Assembly (NCBI RefSeq): GCF_011762155.1
Contig: NZ_JAASQL010000008.1
Location: 1 to 46,637, forward strand
Reading direction: 5' to 3'
Length of the DNA stretch: 46,637 nucleotides
Source: Wenyingzhuangia heitensis
GTDB lineage: Bacteria; Bacteroidota; Bacteroidia; Flavobacteriales; Flavobacteriaceae
The notes under the pieces were generated by a model. The model did no database searches, was not told where the DNA came from, and saw nothing but the letters and a program-made list of their open reading frames with translations. Position 1 is the first letter of the stretch; the number at the start of each line of letters is the position of its first letter. This document shows positions 40,236 through 46,637 of this stretch, piece after piece. The translations under genes and the position numbers were made by a program.

Positions 40236-41569
40236 AAGTTGATAACTTTTTCGTTCAAAAAAGTTTTAAAACCAGCCTCTCCTAATTCTTTTCCATATCC
40301 AGATTTTTTAACTCCACCAAAAGGGTAGCGTACATCCGATCTTACAATTTTGTTAATAGTAACAAATCCTACTTCTATTTGTGTAGCCCATTCTTTTGCC
40401 TTTTCTAGGTTGGCAGACCAAATAGCAGTTCCTAATCCGTAGTCTGTATTGTTAATTTCTGAAAGTAAATTAGTTTCATCATCATAAGAAATTATACACA
40501 ATACAGGTCCAAAAATTTCTTCTTTTAAAATAGTATTGTCGTTGTTTACAAGTAACAAAGTAGGTTCAAAAAAAGGAGTTTTAATTTTTCCACCTGCGAT
40601 TAATGTAGCTCCAAGTTCTATGGCTTTTTTTACTTGTTTCTCTAAAACAGGTAAAAATTGAGATTTAGAAATAGGTCCCATTGTTGTTTTTGGGTCTAAG
40701 GGATTTCCTAAAATCAATTCGTCTATTTTAGATTTAAAAAAAGTAATGACTTCTGTTATTTTGTTTTTGGGAACAAATATTCTTTTAGGAGCAATACAAA
40801 CTTGTCCTGCGTTGGTCATTCTAGAATTAAAAGTAGCTGTTAAAGCAGTTTCAAAATCGGCATCTTTAAATAAAACACAAGCATCTGTACCTCCTAACTC
40901 TAAAACCGATTTTTTTAAATATTTTCCTGCTAAACTAGCTACAGAACTACCAGCTTTTGCACTACCCGTAACGCAAACTCCTTGTACAATTGGAGTACTA
41001 ATTACTTGCTCTGTTTGTGAAATATCAATAATTAAGTTGGTAAAAACATTTGAAGGAAATCCTGCTTTTATAAATAATTCCTCTACTGCTTTTCCGCAAC
41101 CAAAAGTGTTAGGAGCATGTTTTAACAAAGCAACATTTCCTCCCATTATGGTAGGAAAAGCGTATCTAAATATTTGCCATAAGGGAAAATTCCAAGGCAT
41201 AATTCCAAATACAGCTCCTGTAGATGTGTAGTTGATATAGGTAGTTGTGTCTAAAAAGGAAGGGCTAAGGAAATTATTCACATTTTGAGTGATGTAATCT
41301 ACCAAATCAGCACATTTTTCTACTTCTGCAATAGTCTGTTTTATGGGTTTTCCCATTTCAGAGCTAATTAAAGTAGCCAATTCTACTTTTTCAGAAAATA
41401 ATAAATCACTTAGTGTTTTTCCTAATTTTATTTTTGTTTCAATCGATTCATTTTTCCAATCTGCATAGGTTTTAGCAACAGCATCAAGTTTTTGTTCTAA
41501 TTCTGTATTTGATAAGTAAGAATATTCTTTTAACTTGTCTTGGTTGTATGGATTAATAGTAACGTACAT
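40232..41569 (-). CDS. NAD(P)-dependent aldehyde dehydrogenase (succinate-semialdehyde type)
   Basis: This 445-residue enzyme has the catalytic Cys in SRMTNAGQVCIAPKRIFV, the general-base Glu in SVLELGGTDACVLF, the NAD-binding PWNFPLWQIFRYAFPTIMGG and a typical C-terminal VRSDVRYPFGGVKKSGYGKE. Length and wording fit the short (about 455-residue) succinate-semialdehyde dehydrogenase group rather than long betaine-aldehyde types. The actual aldehyde is not determined. It diverges from the MmcQ/YjbR gene and converges with hemW, overlapping its end by four bases. Confidence 0.87.
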   Translation of the reverse strand: MYVTINPYNQDKLKEYSYLSNTELEQKLDAVAKTYADWKNESIETKIKLGKTLSDLLFSEKVELATLISSEMGKPIKQTIAEVEKCADLVDYITQNVNNFLSPSFLDTTTYINYTSTGAVFGIMPWNFPLWQIFRYAFPTIMGGNVALLKHAPNTFGCGKAVEELFIKAGFPSNVFTNLIIDISQTEQVISTPIVQGVCVTGSAKAGSSVASLAGKYLKKSVLELGGTDACVLFKDADFETALTATFNSRMTNAGQVCIAPKRIFVPKNKITEVITFFKSKIDELILGNPLDPKTTMGPISKSQFLPVLEKQVKKAIELGATLIAGGKIKTPFFEPTLLLVNNDNTILKEEIFGPVLCIISYDDETNLLSEINNTDYGLGTAIWSANLEKAKEWATQIEVGFVTINKIVRSDVRYPFGGVKKSGYGKELGEAGFKTFLNEKVINF

Positions 41570-41598
41570 TAGGTATCTTAGTTTGTATTTTAAACTTA

Positions 41599-41606
41599 CA
41601 AAAATA
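41599..41606 (-). promoter_or_regulatory. -7 box of the aldehyde dehydrogenase gene
   Basis: On the minus strand this reads TATTTTTG, matching TAnnTTTG, 30 bases before the ATG at 41569. A clear -33 element is not visible. Confidence 0.4.
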
Positions 41607-41656
41607 GATAAGATTCTTAATCCACTTGTATAAGTAGCCGTAAATTTAGATAAAAT

Positions 41657-42016
41657 ATGAATATTGAAGAACTAAGGATTTATTGTGTTGAAAAAAAAGA
41701 AGTTACAGAGAGTTTTCCTTTTGATACTTCTACGTTAGTATTTAAAGTTGCCGATAAAATGTTTGCTTTAATCGGTTTGGATAGAATGCCACATGCAGTA
41801 AACCTTAAATGTAATCCAGATAAAGCCATAGGATTAAGAGAGTCTTACCAAGCTGTTACTTCAGCTTATCACATGAGCAAAAAACACTGGAACACCATTA
41901 CTTTAGAAGATGACATGGATGCAAAAGAGATAAAACAATGGATAGATCATTCTTATAATTTGGTGGTAAACGGGTTAACAAAAAAGAAACAAAGAGAGTT
42001 GGGTTTTATCAAATAG
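41657..42016 (+). CDS. MmcQ/YjbR-family protein
   Basis: This 119-residue protein matches the YjbR/CyaY-like fold family: EESFPF-type start (EVTESFPFDTSTLVFKVADK), FALIGLDRMPHAVNLKCNPD, AVTSAYHMSKKHWNTITLED and WIDHSYNLVVNGLTKKKQ. The family is called a DNA-binding protein, but its function is uncertain. It diverges from the aldehyde dehydrogenase gene and is followed by a GDSL-hydrolase gene after about 70 bases, with a -7 box between. Confidence 0.88.
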   Translation: MNIEELRIYCVEKKEVTESFPFDTSTLVFKVADKMFALIGLDRMPHAVNLKCNPDKAIGLRESYQAVTSAYHMSKKHWNTITLEDDMDAKEIKQWIDHSYNLVVNGLTKKKQRELGFIK

Positions 42017-42056
42017 TTAAATTGCTTGTAATTAGCTGGTAAGAAAAATATTTAGT

Positions 42057-42064
42057 TAACTTTG
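42057..42064 (+). promoter_or_regulatory. -7 box and strong Shine-Dalgarno before the GDSL hydrolase gene
   Basis: TAACTTTG matches TAnnTTTG; no clear -33. Downstream, AGAGGAAGG (42078-42086) stands directly before the ATG at 42090, an unusually good ribosome-binding site for this AT-rich genome. Confidence 0.45.
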
Positions 42065-42089
42065 AAAATCTAACAAAAGAGGAAGGTAA

Positions 42090-42698
42090 ATGTTTTGGTA
42101 TCAAGAAGAATTAGATAGGTTAGAAAAAGAAAAAAAAGAGTTGAGTTATACACCCGATTTGGTGTTTTATGGTAGCTCTTCTTTTACATTGTGGGATGAT
42201 ATATCTGTGTTGTTTAAAGAACATAACCCTATAAATATTGCTTTTGGAGGTTCTACATTAGCAGCTTGTTCTTGGTTTTATAAACAAAATTTTAAAGGAT
42301 TAAATCCCAAAGCAATTCTAATATATGCAGGGGATAATGATTTAGGAGATGGAAGACATCCCGAAGAAATAGTTTTATTTTTTAAGACTTTATTAACACA
42401 AATAAGAGAAGATTACGGAAATATTCCTGTTACTTTTCTTTCTATAAAACCAAGCCCTAGTAGATGGTATTTAGAAGGAAGTATTAGATATACAAATAGC
42501 AATATTCAAGATTTATCAGAAAAAGATGAAAATTTTCATTTTATAGATATTTACAAAGCTACTTTGGATATTTCTGGAAAACCTAATCAGGCTTATTTTT
42601 TAGAAGATGGATTGCATTTAAATAAAAAAGGATACAAAGTTTGGTACGATATTATTTCTAAACATTCCGAAAGTTTTCCAGAATTACAACCTGTATAA
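42090..42698 (+). CDS. GDSL/SGNH-family esterase-like hydrolase
   Basis: This 202-residue cytoplasmic protein (no signal peptide) has the SGNH blocks: LVFYGSSSFTLWDD holds the nucleophile Ser in block I, NIAFGGSTLAACSW the Gly in block II, ILIYAGDNDLGDG the Asn in block III, and FLEDGLHLNKKGY the catalytic Asp and His in block V. It is most like platelet-activating-factor acetylhydrolase-like and rhamnogalacturonan-acetylesterase-like members. The substrate is unknown. It is followed after 18 bases by an alpha/beta hydrolase, so a small esterase operon is plausible. Confidence 0.85.
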   Translation: MFWYQEELDRLEKEKKELSYTPDLVFYGSSSFTLWDDISVLFKEHNPINIAFGGSTLAACSWFYKQNFKGLNPKAILIYAGDNDLGDGRHPEEIVLFFKTLLTQIREDYGNIPVTFLSIKPSPSRWYLEGSIRYTNSNIQDLSEKDENFHFIDIYKATLDISGKPNQAYFLEDGLHLNKKGYKVWYDIISKHSESFPELQPV

Positions 42699-42716
42699 TG
42701 ATGTATAAATAATCTT

Positions 42717-43445
42717 ATGAAAAGAGAATACCATAATTGGTATAGTCCCAATTTAGAAAGAGATATGGAGTTGTTGATTTTTGGACACTCCGGAGCAAAA
42801 GTTCTTTTTTTTCCACCTAGAATGGGTCGTTTTTATGATTATGAAAATTGGAAAGTAATACATGCTTTAGAAGAAAAAATAAACAATGGAGAGCTACAAG
42901 TCTATTGTTTAGATAGTATAGATTTAGAAACTTTTTATAACAATTATGATCATCCTGGTCATAGAATTTACAGACACAATCAATACGAAAATTATATTTT
43001 AAGTGAAGTAATTCCGTTAATGGAAGTGCTTAATGAAAATCCTAATATTATTTCTGCAGGATGTAGTTTAGGAGCTTATCATGCAGTAAATATTGCCATG
43101 AGACATCCCAGTGTTTTTTGTAAAGTTGTGGGCATGAGCGGTCGTTATGATTTAACGGTTTCTAAAGGTTATTTTAATGATTTGTTAGATGGATATCACA
43201 ATGAGTATGTGTATTTTAATATGCCTAATCAATATCTTAAAAACATTAACTGTAAAACACTAATTAGCGAAATAAAAAAGCTAGATATTATTTTGGCAAT
43301 TGGTAAAGAAGATTTGTTTTTAGAAAGCAATTATCATTTAAAAAATATTTTTGATGAGAAAAATATTCAATATCAGTTTTATGAATGGGATGGTGAAGCA
43401 CACAAAGCTAAATATTGGCGAAAAATGGTTCAGATTTACATTTAG
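42717..43445 (+). CDS. Alpha/beta hydrolase, putative esterase
   Basis: This 242-residue protein has a nucleophile elbow GCSLGA (S117), a probable catalytic Asp in LAIGKEDLFLE and His in DGEAHKAKYWRK. PNLERDMELLIFGHSGAKV and VGMSGRYDLTVSKGYF are typical of the esterase-D-like and DUF-type putative esterase family. No signal peptide. It follows the GDSL hydrolase gene by 18 bases and overlaps the OsmC gene on the other strand by four bases at the 3' end. Confidence 0.82.
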   Translation: MKREYHNWYSPNLERDMELLIFGHSGAKVLFFPPRMGRFYDYENWKVIHALEEKINNGELQVYCLDSIDLETFYNNYDHPGHRIYRHNQYENYILSEVIPLMEVLNENPNIISAGCSLGAYHAVNIAMRHPSVFCKVVGMSGRYDLTVSKGYFNDLLDGYHNEYVYFNMPNQYLKNINCKTLISEIKKLDIILAIGKEDLFLESNYHLKNIFDEKNIQYQFYEWDGEAHKAKYWRKMVQIYI

Positions 43446-43897
43446 TTAATTATAGGATTGTGTTTAATGATAAAATTACAAGACCTGGCTATAAAACAAT
43501 AATCTTCTGCTTTAGAAAACAATTCATATAATAGAACAGTGTCTTTGCAAGAGGTTTTAATAACGGGCTGTAACATTACTTTTTCAAACTGTCCGCTACC
43601 GTTAGGGTTTACTTTTAAAAACCCAACAGGGCTATCGTAGTAACTATCTATTTTAATTTTTTGTTTGCTACATAAGTAAAAAAAAGACATCATATAACAA
43701 GAAGCCAATGCAGACAATAACATTTCTTCTGGATTGTATAAGTCTTTATCACCATGAAAAGTAGCATCAGCAGAACCTACAATGTTAGGTTTGTTTTCAA
43801 ATTCTAATTCGTAGGTCTTATCGTACCTGTAATTTTTAGAAACATCAATAGACCCTTTCCAAGTAATTCCAATTTTATATTCATGTAAATTACGCAT
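43442..43897 (-). CDS. OsmC-family peroxide-reducing protein
   Basis: This 151-residue protein has the family core: an N-terminal beta part with GSADATFHGDKDLYNPEEML, the first active Cys in LLSALASCYMMSFFYLC and a second in YCFIARSCNFIIKHNP. OsmC/Ohr proteins reduce organic hydroperoxides with these two Cys residues; the wording is closer to OsmC than Ohr. It overlaps the M20 peptidase gene by eight bases (43890-43897), so the two are translationally linked. Confidence 0.85.
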   Translation of the reverse strand: MRNLHEYKIGITWKGSIDVSKNYRYDKTYELEFENKPNIVGSADATFHGDKDLYNPEEMLLSALASCYMMSFFYLCSKQKIKIDSYYDSPVGFLKVNPNGSGQFEKVMLQPVIKTSCKDTVLLYELFSKAEDYCFIARSCNFIIKHNPIIN

Positions 43898-45290
43898 GTT
43901 CCTCTTTGTATAATTCTGTAAAATGTTTGTAAAAATAAGGAATGGTTTCTATTCCTTTGTAAAAGTTAAACAAACCATAATGTTCGTTAGGAGAGTGGAT
44001 GGCATCACTATTTAAACCAAATCCCATTAATATGGTATGACTTTTAAATACATCGCTAAACAAAGAAACAATAGGAATACTTCCGCCTGAAGGTTGTGGA
44101 ATTGGAGTGTTGGTAAATGTTTCTGCATACGCTTTGTAGGCTGCTTTGTATCCTGTAGAATCTAAAGGAGTTCTGTATGCTTTTCCTCCATGATGAGGTT
44201 TTACGATGACGTTAACAGATTTTGGAGCTAAACTGATAAAATAATCGGTAAACAATTGAGTGATTGTATCTGGATCTTGACCAGGAACTAAGCGCATAGA
44301 AATTTTAGCATGTGCTTTTGATGGTAATACTGTTTTTGCTCCCTGACCAATATAACCTCCCCAAATACCGTTTACATCTAAAGTAGGTCTTATCGTACTT
44401 CTTTCTAGGGTAGTGTAACTTTTTTCTCCCCACTCTTCGTCAATATTTAAAGCTTTGTTGTATTCTTTTTGACTAAAAGGAGCTTTGGCCATTTCTGTTC
44501 TTTCTTCAGATGATAATTGATAGACATTATCATAAAAACCAGGAATGGTAATATGATTGTTTTCATCGTGAAGTTTTGCAATCATTTGATTTAAAATATT
44601 GATAGGATTTGCCACAGCACCTCCATAAAAACCAGAGTGTAAATCTCTATTAGGGCCTGTAATTTCAACTTCTACATAACTCAACCCTCTTAACCCTGTG
44701 GTGATAGAAGGTTGTGTGTTAGAAATCATTCCAGTATCTGAAATTAAAATCACATCATTTTTAAACAATTCGGCATGTTCTTTAATAAAAGGAGCCAAAC
44801 TAGGAGAGCCTACTTCTTCTTCTCCTTCTATCATAAATTTTACATTGCATGGTAATTGATGGGTTTCTATTAAGAATTCAATAGCTTTTACATGCATAAA
44901 TAGTTGGCCTTTGTCATCGCAAGCACCTCTGGCAAAAATAGCTCCATCAGGATGAATCTCTGTTTTTTTTAGAGTAGGTTCAAAAGGAGGAGTTTCCCAA
45001 AGTTCTATAGGGTCCGCAGGTTGTACATCGTAATGACCGTAAACTAATATTGTTGGGAGATTAGAATTTATAATTTTATCAGCATACACAACAGGATTTC
45101 CTTTGGTTGGTAATATTTGTACGTTTTCACAACCCGCATTTGTTAATGCCTGTGCTACGTGCTCTGCAGTTTGTAAAAGCTGAGGTTTGTAGTTAGAATC
45201 TGCACTAATAGAGGGGATTCTAAGCAACTCAAACAGTTCATTTAGAAAACGATCTTTGTGTGTATTGATATAGGTTTCTATGTTTTTCAT
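43890..45290 (-). CDS. M20-family metallodipeptidase
   Basis: This 466-residue dizinc peptidase has the M20 blocks: YGHYDVQPADPIELW (metal His and Asp), RGACDDKGQL (bridging Asp), IEGEEEVGSPSL (catalytic Glu and metal ligand) and LISDTGMIS, plus LHSGFYGGAVANPINILN. The C-terminal DSTGYKAAYKAYAETFTNT and GSIPIVSLF blocks complete the dipeptidase (PepV/CNDP-like) type, with a lid domain between. It cleaves dipeptides in the cytoplasm. It starts 90 bases before the tRNA-Leu gene on the other strand and is coupled with the OsmC gene. Confidence 0.92.
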   Translation of the reverse strand: MKNIETYINTHKDRFLNELFELLRIPSISADSNYKPQLLQTAEHVAQALTNAGCENVQILPTKGNPVVYADKIINSNLPTILVYGHYDVQPADPIELWETPPFEPTLKKTEIHPDGAIFARGACDDKGQLFMHVKAIEFLIETHQLPCNVKFMIEGEEEVGSPSLAPFIKEHAELFKNDVILISDTGMISNTQPSITTGLRGLSYVEVEITGPNRDLHSGFYGGAVANPINILNQMIAKLHDENNHITIPGFYDNVYQLSSEERTEMAKAPFSQKEYNKALNIDEEWGEKSYTTLERSTIRPTLDVNGIWGGYIGQGAKTVLPSKAHAKISMRLVPGQDPDTITQLFTDYFISLAPKSVNVIVKPHHGGKAYRTPLDSTGYKAAYKAYAETFTNTPIPQPSGGSIPIVSLFSDVFKSHTILMGFGLNSDAIHSPNEHYGLFNFYKGIETIPYFYKHFTELYKEEHA

Positions 45291-45329
45291 GATAAAAAAT
45301 TAAAGTAGTACTAAAATATACTATTTCTC

Positions 45330-45359
45330 TTTGCAAATTGTAACTATTGTTTATATTTG
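45330..45359 (+). promoter_or_regulatory. Promoter of tRNA-Leu
   Basis: TTTG (45330-45333), an 18-base spacer and TATATTTG (45352-45359) match the Bacteroidota consensus closely. The tRNA begins 22 bases later. Confidence 0.75.
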
Positions 45360-45380
45360 CAGTCGTTAAAGATTTTAACT

Positions 45381-45462
45381 GCAGGCGTGGTGGAATTGGT
45401 AGACACGCTAGACTTAGGATCTAGTGCCGCGAGGTGTGAGAGTTCGAGTCTCTCCGCCTGTA
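45381..45462 (+). tRNA. tRNA-Leu (anticodon UAG)
   Basis: The 82-base gene folds into a class II cloverleaf. Acceptor arms GCAGGCG and CGCCTGT pair with one G-U at the end, the anticodon arm CTAGA-CTTAGGA-TCTAG carries TAG, a long variable arm follows, and the T-arm is GAGAG-TTCGAGT-CTCTC. The CCA end is not encoded, as usual in this group. A strong promoter precedes it and a terminator hairpin follows. Confidence 0.95.
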
Positions 45463-45463
45463 C

Positions 45464-45497
45464 AAAAAAAGCTCTTGTGAAAACAGGAGCTTTTTTT
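45464..45497 (+). terminator. Terminator of tRNA-Leu
   Basis: A7GCTCTTG (45464-45477) pairs with CAGGAGCT7 (45484-45497) with one G-U pair and a six-base loop. The T run is part of the 3' arm. Confidence 0.9.
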
Positions 45498-45646
45498 ATG
45501 TAAAAAAGAGACGAGAAGTTTATACTGACCGCAGTCAAAGTGAGTCTTTCTTTTTTGCTGTTTATAGACTATTTCTTACATCATTAGAATTTTTCAATTC
45601 TATTAAGGACTTTGGATCAGTCGTAAAAGTTGTGGGATCTGAATAA

Positions 45647-46636
45647 TTAGGCAAAAATATTAGAGAGTCTAAATAGAAAGAAGGGTATATTTCTGACTCC
45701 TCTAAATTGTGCTCTGAAAGCTTTTATCTTGGCGTTAAAAGATTCTGCTGAAGCATTTGTGCTTCTGTTGTTAAAGTAGTTTAATATTCCTTGATAATAT
45801 ATTGACATTGTTCTAGCTATAGAGCTAAAAGATTTAAAACCAGATTGCCTTACTTTTTCATACCAATACGCCAATCTAGTCAACCCTACAGTTTTATCGA
45901 TGGTTTTTTCAAATATCCATGATAAATTTTGTGCTAGGTCATAGGCTTTTTTCATATCAGGATAAATAGAGAATAGTATTTCTGCTCTTTTAGATTGACT
46001 ATGAGTCCACTTACTTGGGTTTTTAAAAAGAAGATAGCGACTTCTAGCTAGTAATTGTTTTAAGGAATCTCCATTGTTTAGAGTGTCAGCAATGTATGCT
46101 GTTCCTTTGCTTCTTGCGTATTCTATAGCCTCATTTTCTTTATTAATAGCCTCCCAACGATGCTTAATCCTTATTTCCTGTACTGCCTCTGAGGCTAGTT
46201 TTTGTACGTGAAATCTGTCAATTACTCTAGCAGCATTTATAAATGAACGTTTGACAATCAATCCCATATTGGCCGCCATATCTAAAGTTACTTCTTCAAC
46301 CTTATTTCTTTTCTTCACAGGTATTTTTGAAAGTATTTTTATGATAGTATCAGCTTTGGTTCCTTTAACCATTGCTACAATTGCTCCTTTTTTACCCTTT
46401 GCTTTTTTATTAGTTACGATAGTGTAAAGTTCTCCATTAGAGAGAGCTGTTTCATCTATAGACAAGTGTTTGCCTATGTTTTCTGGAAACAGTAACCACT
46501 TATCAGCATGAGTTTTTTGTTCCCATGAACTGAACTCACTTAGATAATCTTTATATTGTCTTTGTAGTTTTTTGCCATTAACCCCATAAAAAGCAGCGAT
46601 CGTATTTACGCTAGAGGGATGATTAGAGATGGATCT
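45647..46636 (-). CDS. ISAon1/ISL3-type transposase, 5' end cut by the right edge
   Basis: At least 329 codons of a DDE transposase are seen to the window edge. The open frame continues upstream through ADKWLLFPENIGKHLSIDET, ALSNGELYTIVTNKK, VTLDMAANMGLIVK, INAARVIDRFHVQKLASEAV, and ends RGVRNIPFFLFRLSNIFA. This is the wording of the ISAon1 transposase family (ISL3-like), including the catalytic-domain blocks around LDMA and DRFHV. The N-terminal part (IAAFYGVNGKKLQRQYKDYL) is in the same frame as far as the window goes. An intact 5' end and terminal inverted repeats are not in view. It lies about 150 bases beyond the tRNA-Leu terminator. Confidence 0.85.
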   Translation of the reverse strand, partial: RSISNHPSSVNTIAAFYGVNGKKLQRQYKDYLSEFSSWEQKTHADKWLLFPENIGKHLSIDETALSNGELYTIVTNKKAKGKKGAIVAMVKGTKADTIIKILSKIPVKKRNKVEEVTLDMAANMGLIVKRSFINAARVIDRFHVQKLASEAVQEIRIKHRWEAINKENEAIEYARSKGTAYIADTLNNGDSLKQLLARSRYLLFKNPSKWTHSQSKRAEILFSIYPDMKKAYDLAQNLSWIFEKTIDKTVGLTRLAYWYEKVRQSGFKSFSSIARTMSIYYQGILNYFNNRSTNASAESFNAKIKAFRAQFRGVRNIPFFLFRLSNIFA

Positions 46637-46637
46637 C

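Noticed and set aside
45344-45538. Open frame antisense to tRNA-Leu with QAERLELSHLAALDPKSSV
   Set aside because: This is the usual spurious protein read across the complement of a tRNA-Leu gene; the tRNA, its promoter and its terminator explain the sequence.
45590-45646. Terminal inverted repeat of the insertion sequence
   Set aside because: A GGA-starting stretch is present, but the other end is outside the window, so a repeat cannot be shown.
1-46637. CRISPR arrays
   Set aside because: No series of regularly spaced identical repeats was seen on either strand, and no cas-like gene is present.

Overview
The window is AT-rich DNA from a member of the Bacteroidota, most likely a marine Flavobacteriaceae. 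The evidence is protein content (NadA/NadB, MnmD, HemW and RuvC of flavobacterial type, DUF4625 lipoproteins, BfmA/BtgA mobilization proteins, an ISAon1-type transposase), several promoters of the Bacteroidota form (TTG about 18-20 bases before TAnnTTTG), and two S1 sulfatases beside GH2, GH3 and GH43 genes, as in seaweed-polysaccharide degraders. No species can be named from the sequence alone.

Layout. (1) 1-6.3 kb, minus strand: an integrated mobilizable element. It has the N-terminal end of a Cap4/DUF4297-like nuclease at the left edge, a relaxase with a BfmA/BtgA-type accessory protein, a DnaC-like ATPase, a replication-type helix-turn-helix protein, a DUF3853 protein, an unknown 304-residue protein and a tyrosine integrase. 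The integrase lies next to a remnant of a tRNA-Ser 3' end. (2) 6.3-20.4 kb: a decaying polysaccharide-utilization island. Intact genes (membrane-anchored winged-helix regulator, two sulfatases, GH3, GH2-like) alternate with remnants: a SusC-like receptor, an FAD oxidoreductase, a GH43 with one in-frame amber codon, a GH2 N-terminus and a sulfatase C-terminus. Two more tRNA-Ser 3'-end remnants lie at its right end, so the tRNA-Ser site has probably taken insertions repeatedly. (3) 20.5-31.3 kb: a coherent metal, very probably zinc, acquisition locus. A Fur/Zur-type repressor diverges from a long plus-strand run: thioredoxin-reductase-like flavoprotein, MerC-type membrane protein, small Cys/His protein, ZnuD-like TonB receptor, two DUF4625 lipoproteins, COG0523 metallochaperone, a LolD/LolE-like ABC pair with a ten-histidine stretch, a DUF3299-like exported protein, a GTP cyclohydrolase I and a second Fur-family protein. 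(4) 31.3-45.5 kb: core genes (nadB, nadA, ilvE, mnmD, a GT2 glycosyltransferase with a flippase-like protein, ruvC, hemW, an aldehyde dehydrogenase, MmcQ/YjbR, two esterases, OsmC, an M20 peptidase, tRNA-Leu). (5) 45.6 kb to the right edge: an ISAon1-type insertion sequence, cut by the window.

How the genes fit together. The zinc locus reads as a path from the cell surface inward: metal-binding lipoproteins and a TonB receptor, an inner-membrane ABC system resembling the Zur-controlled Pseudomonas PA4064-PA4066 and Vibrio Zrg genes, a cytoplasmic metallochaperone and a spare zinc enzyme. The polysaccharide island keeps exported hydrolases and sulfatases, but the only import receptor seen is destroyed, so it is probably partly functional at best. 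Functional statements rest on motif and family recognition by eye; no search was run.
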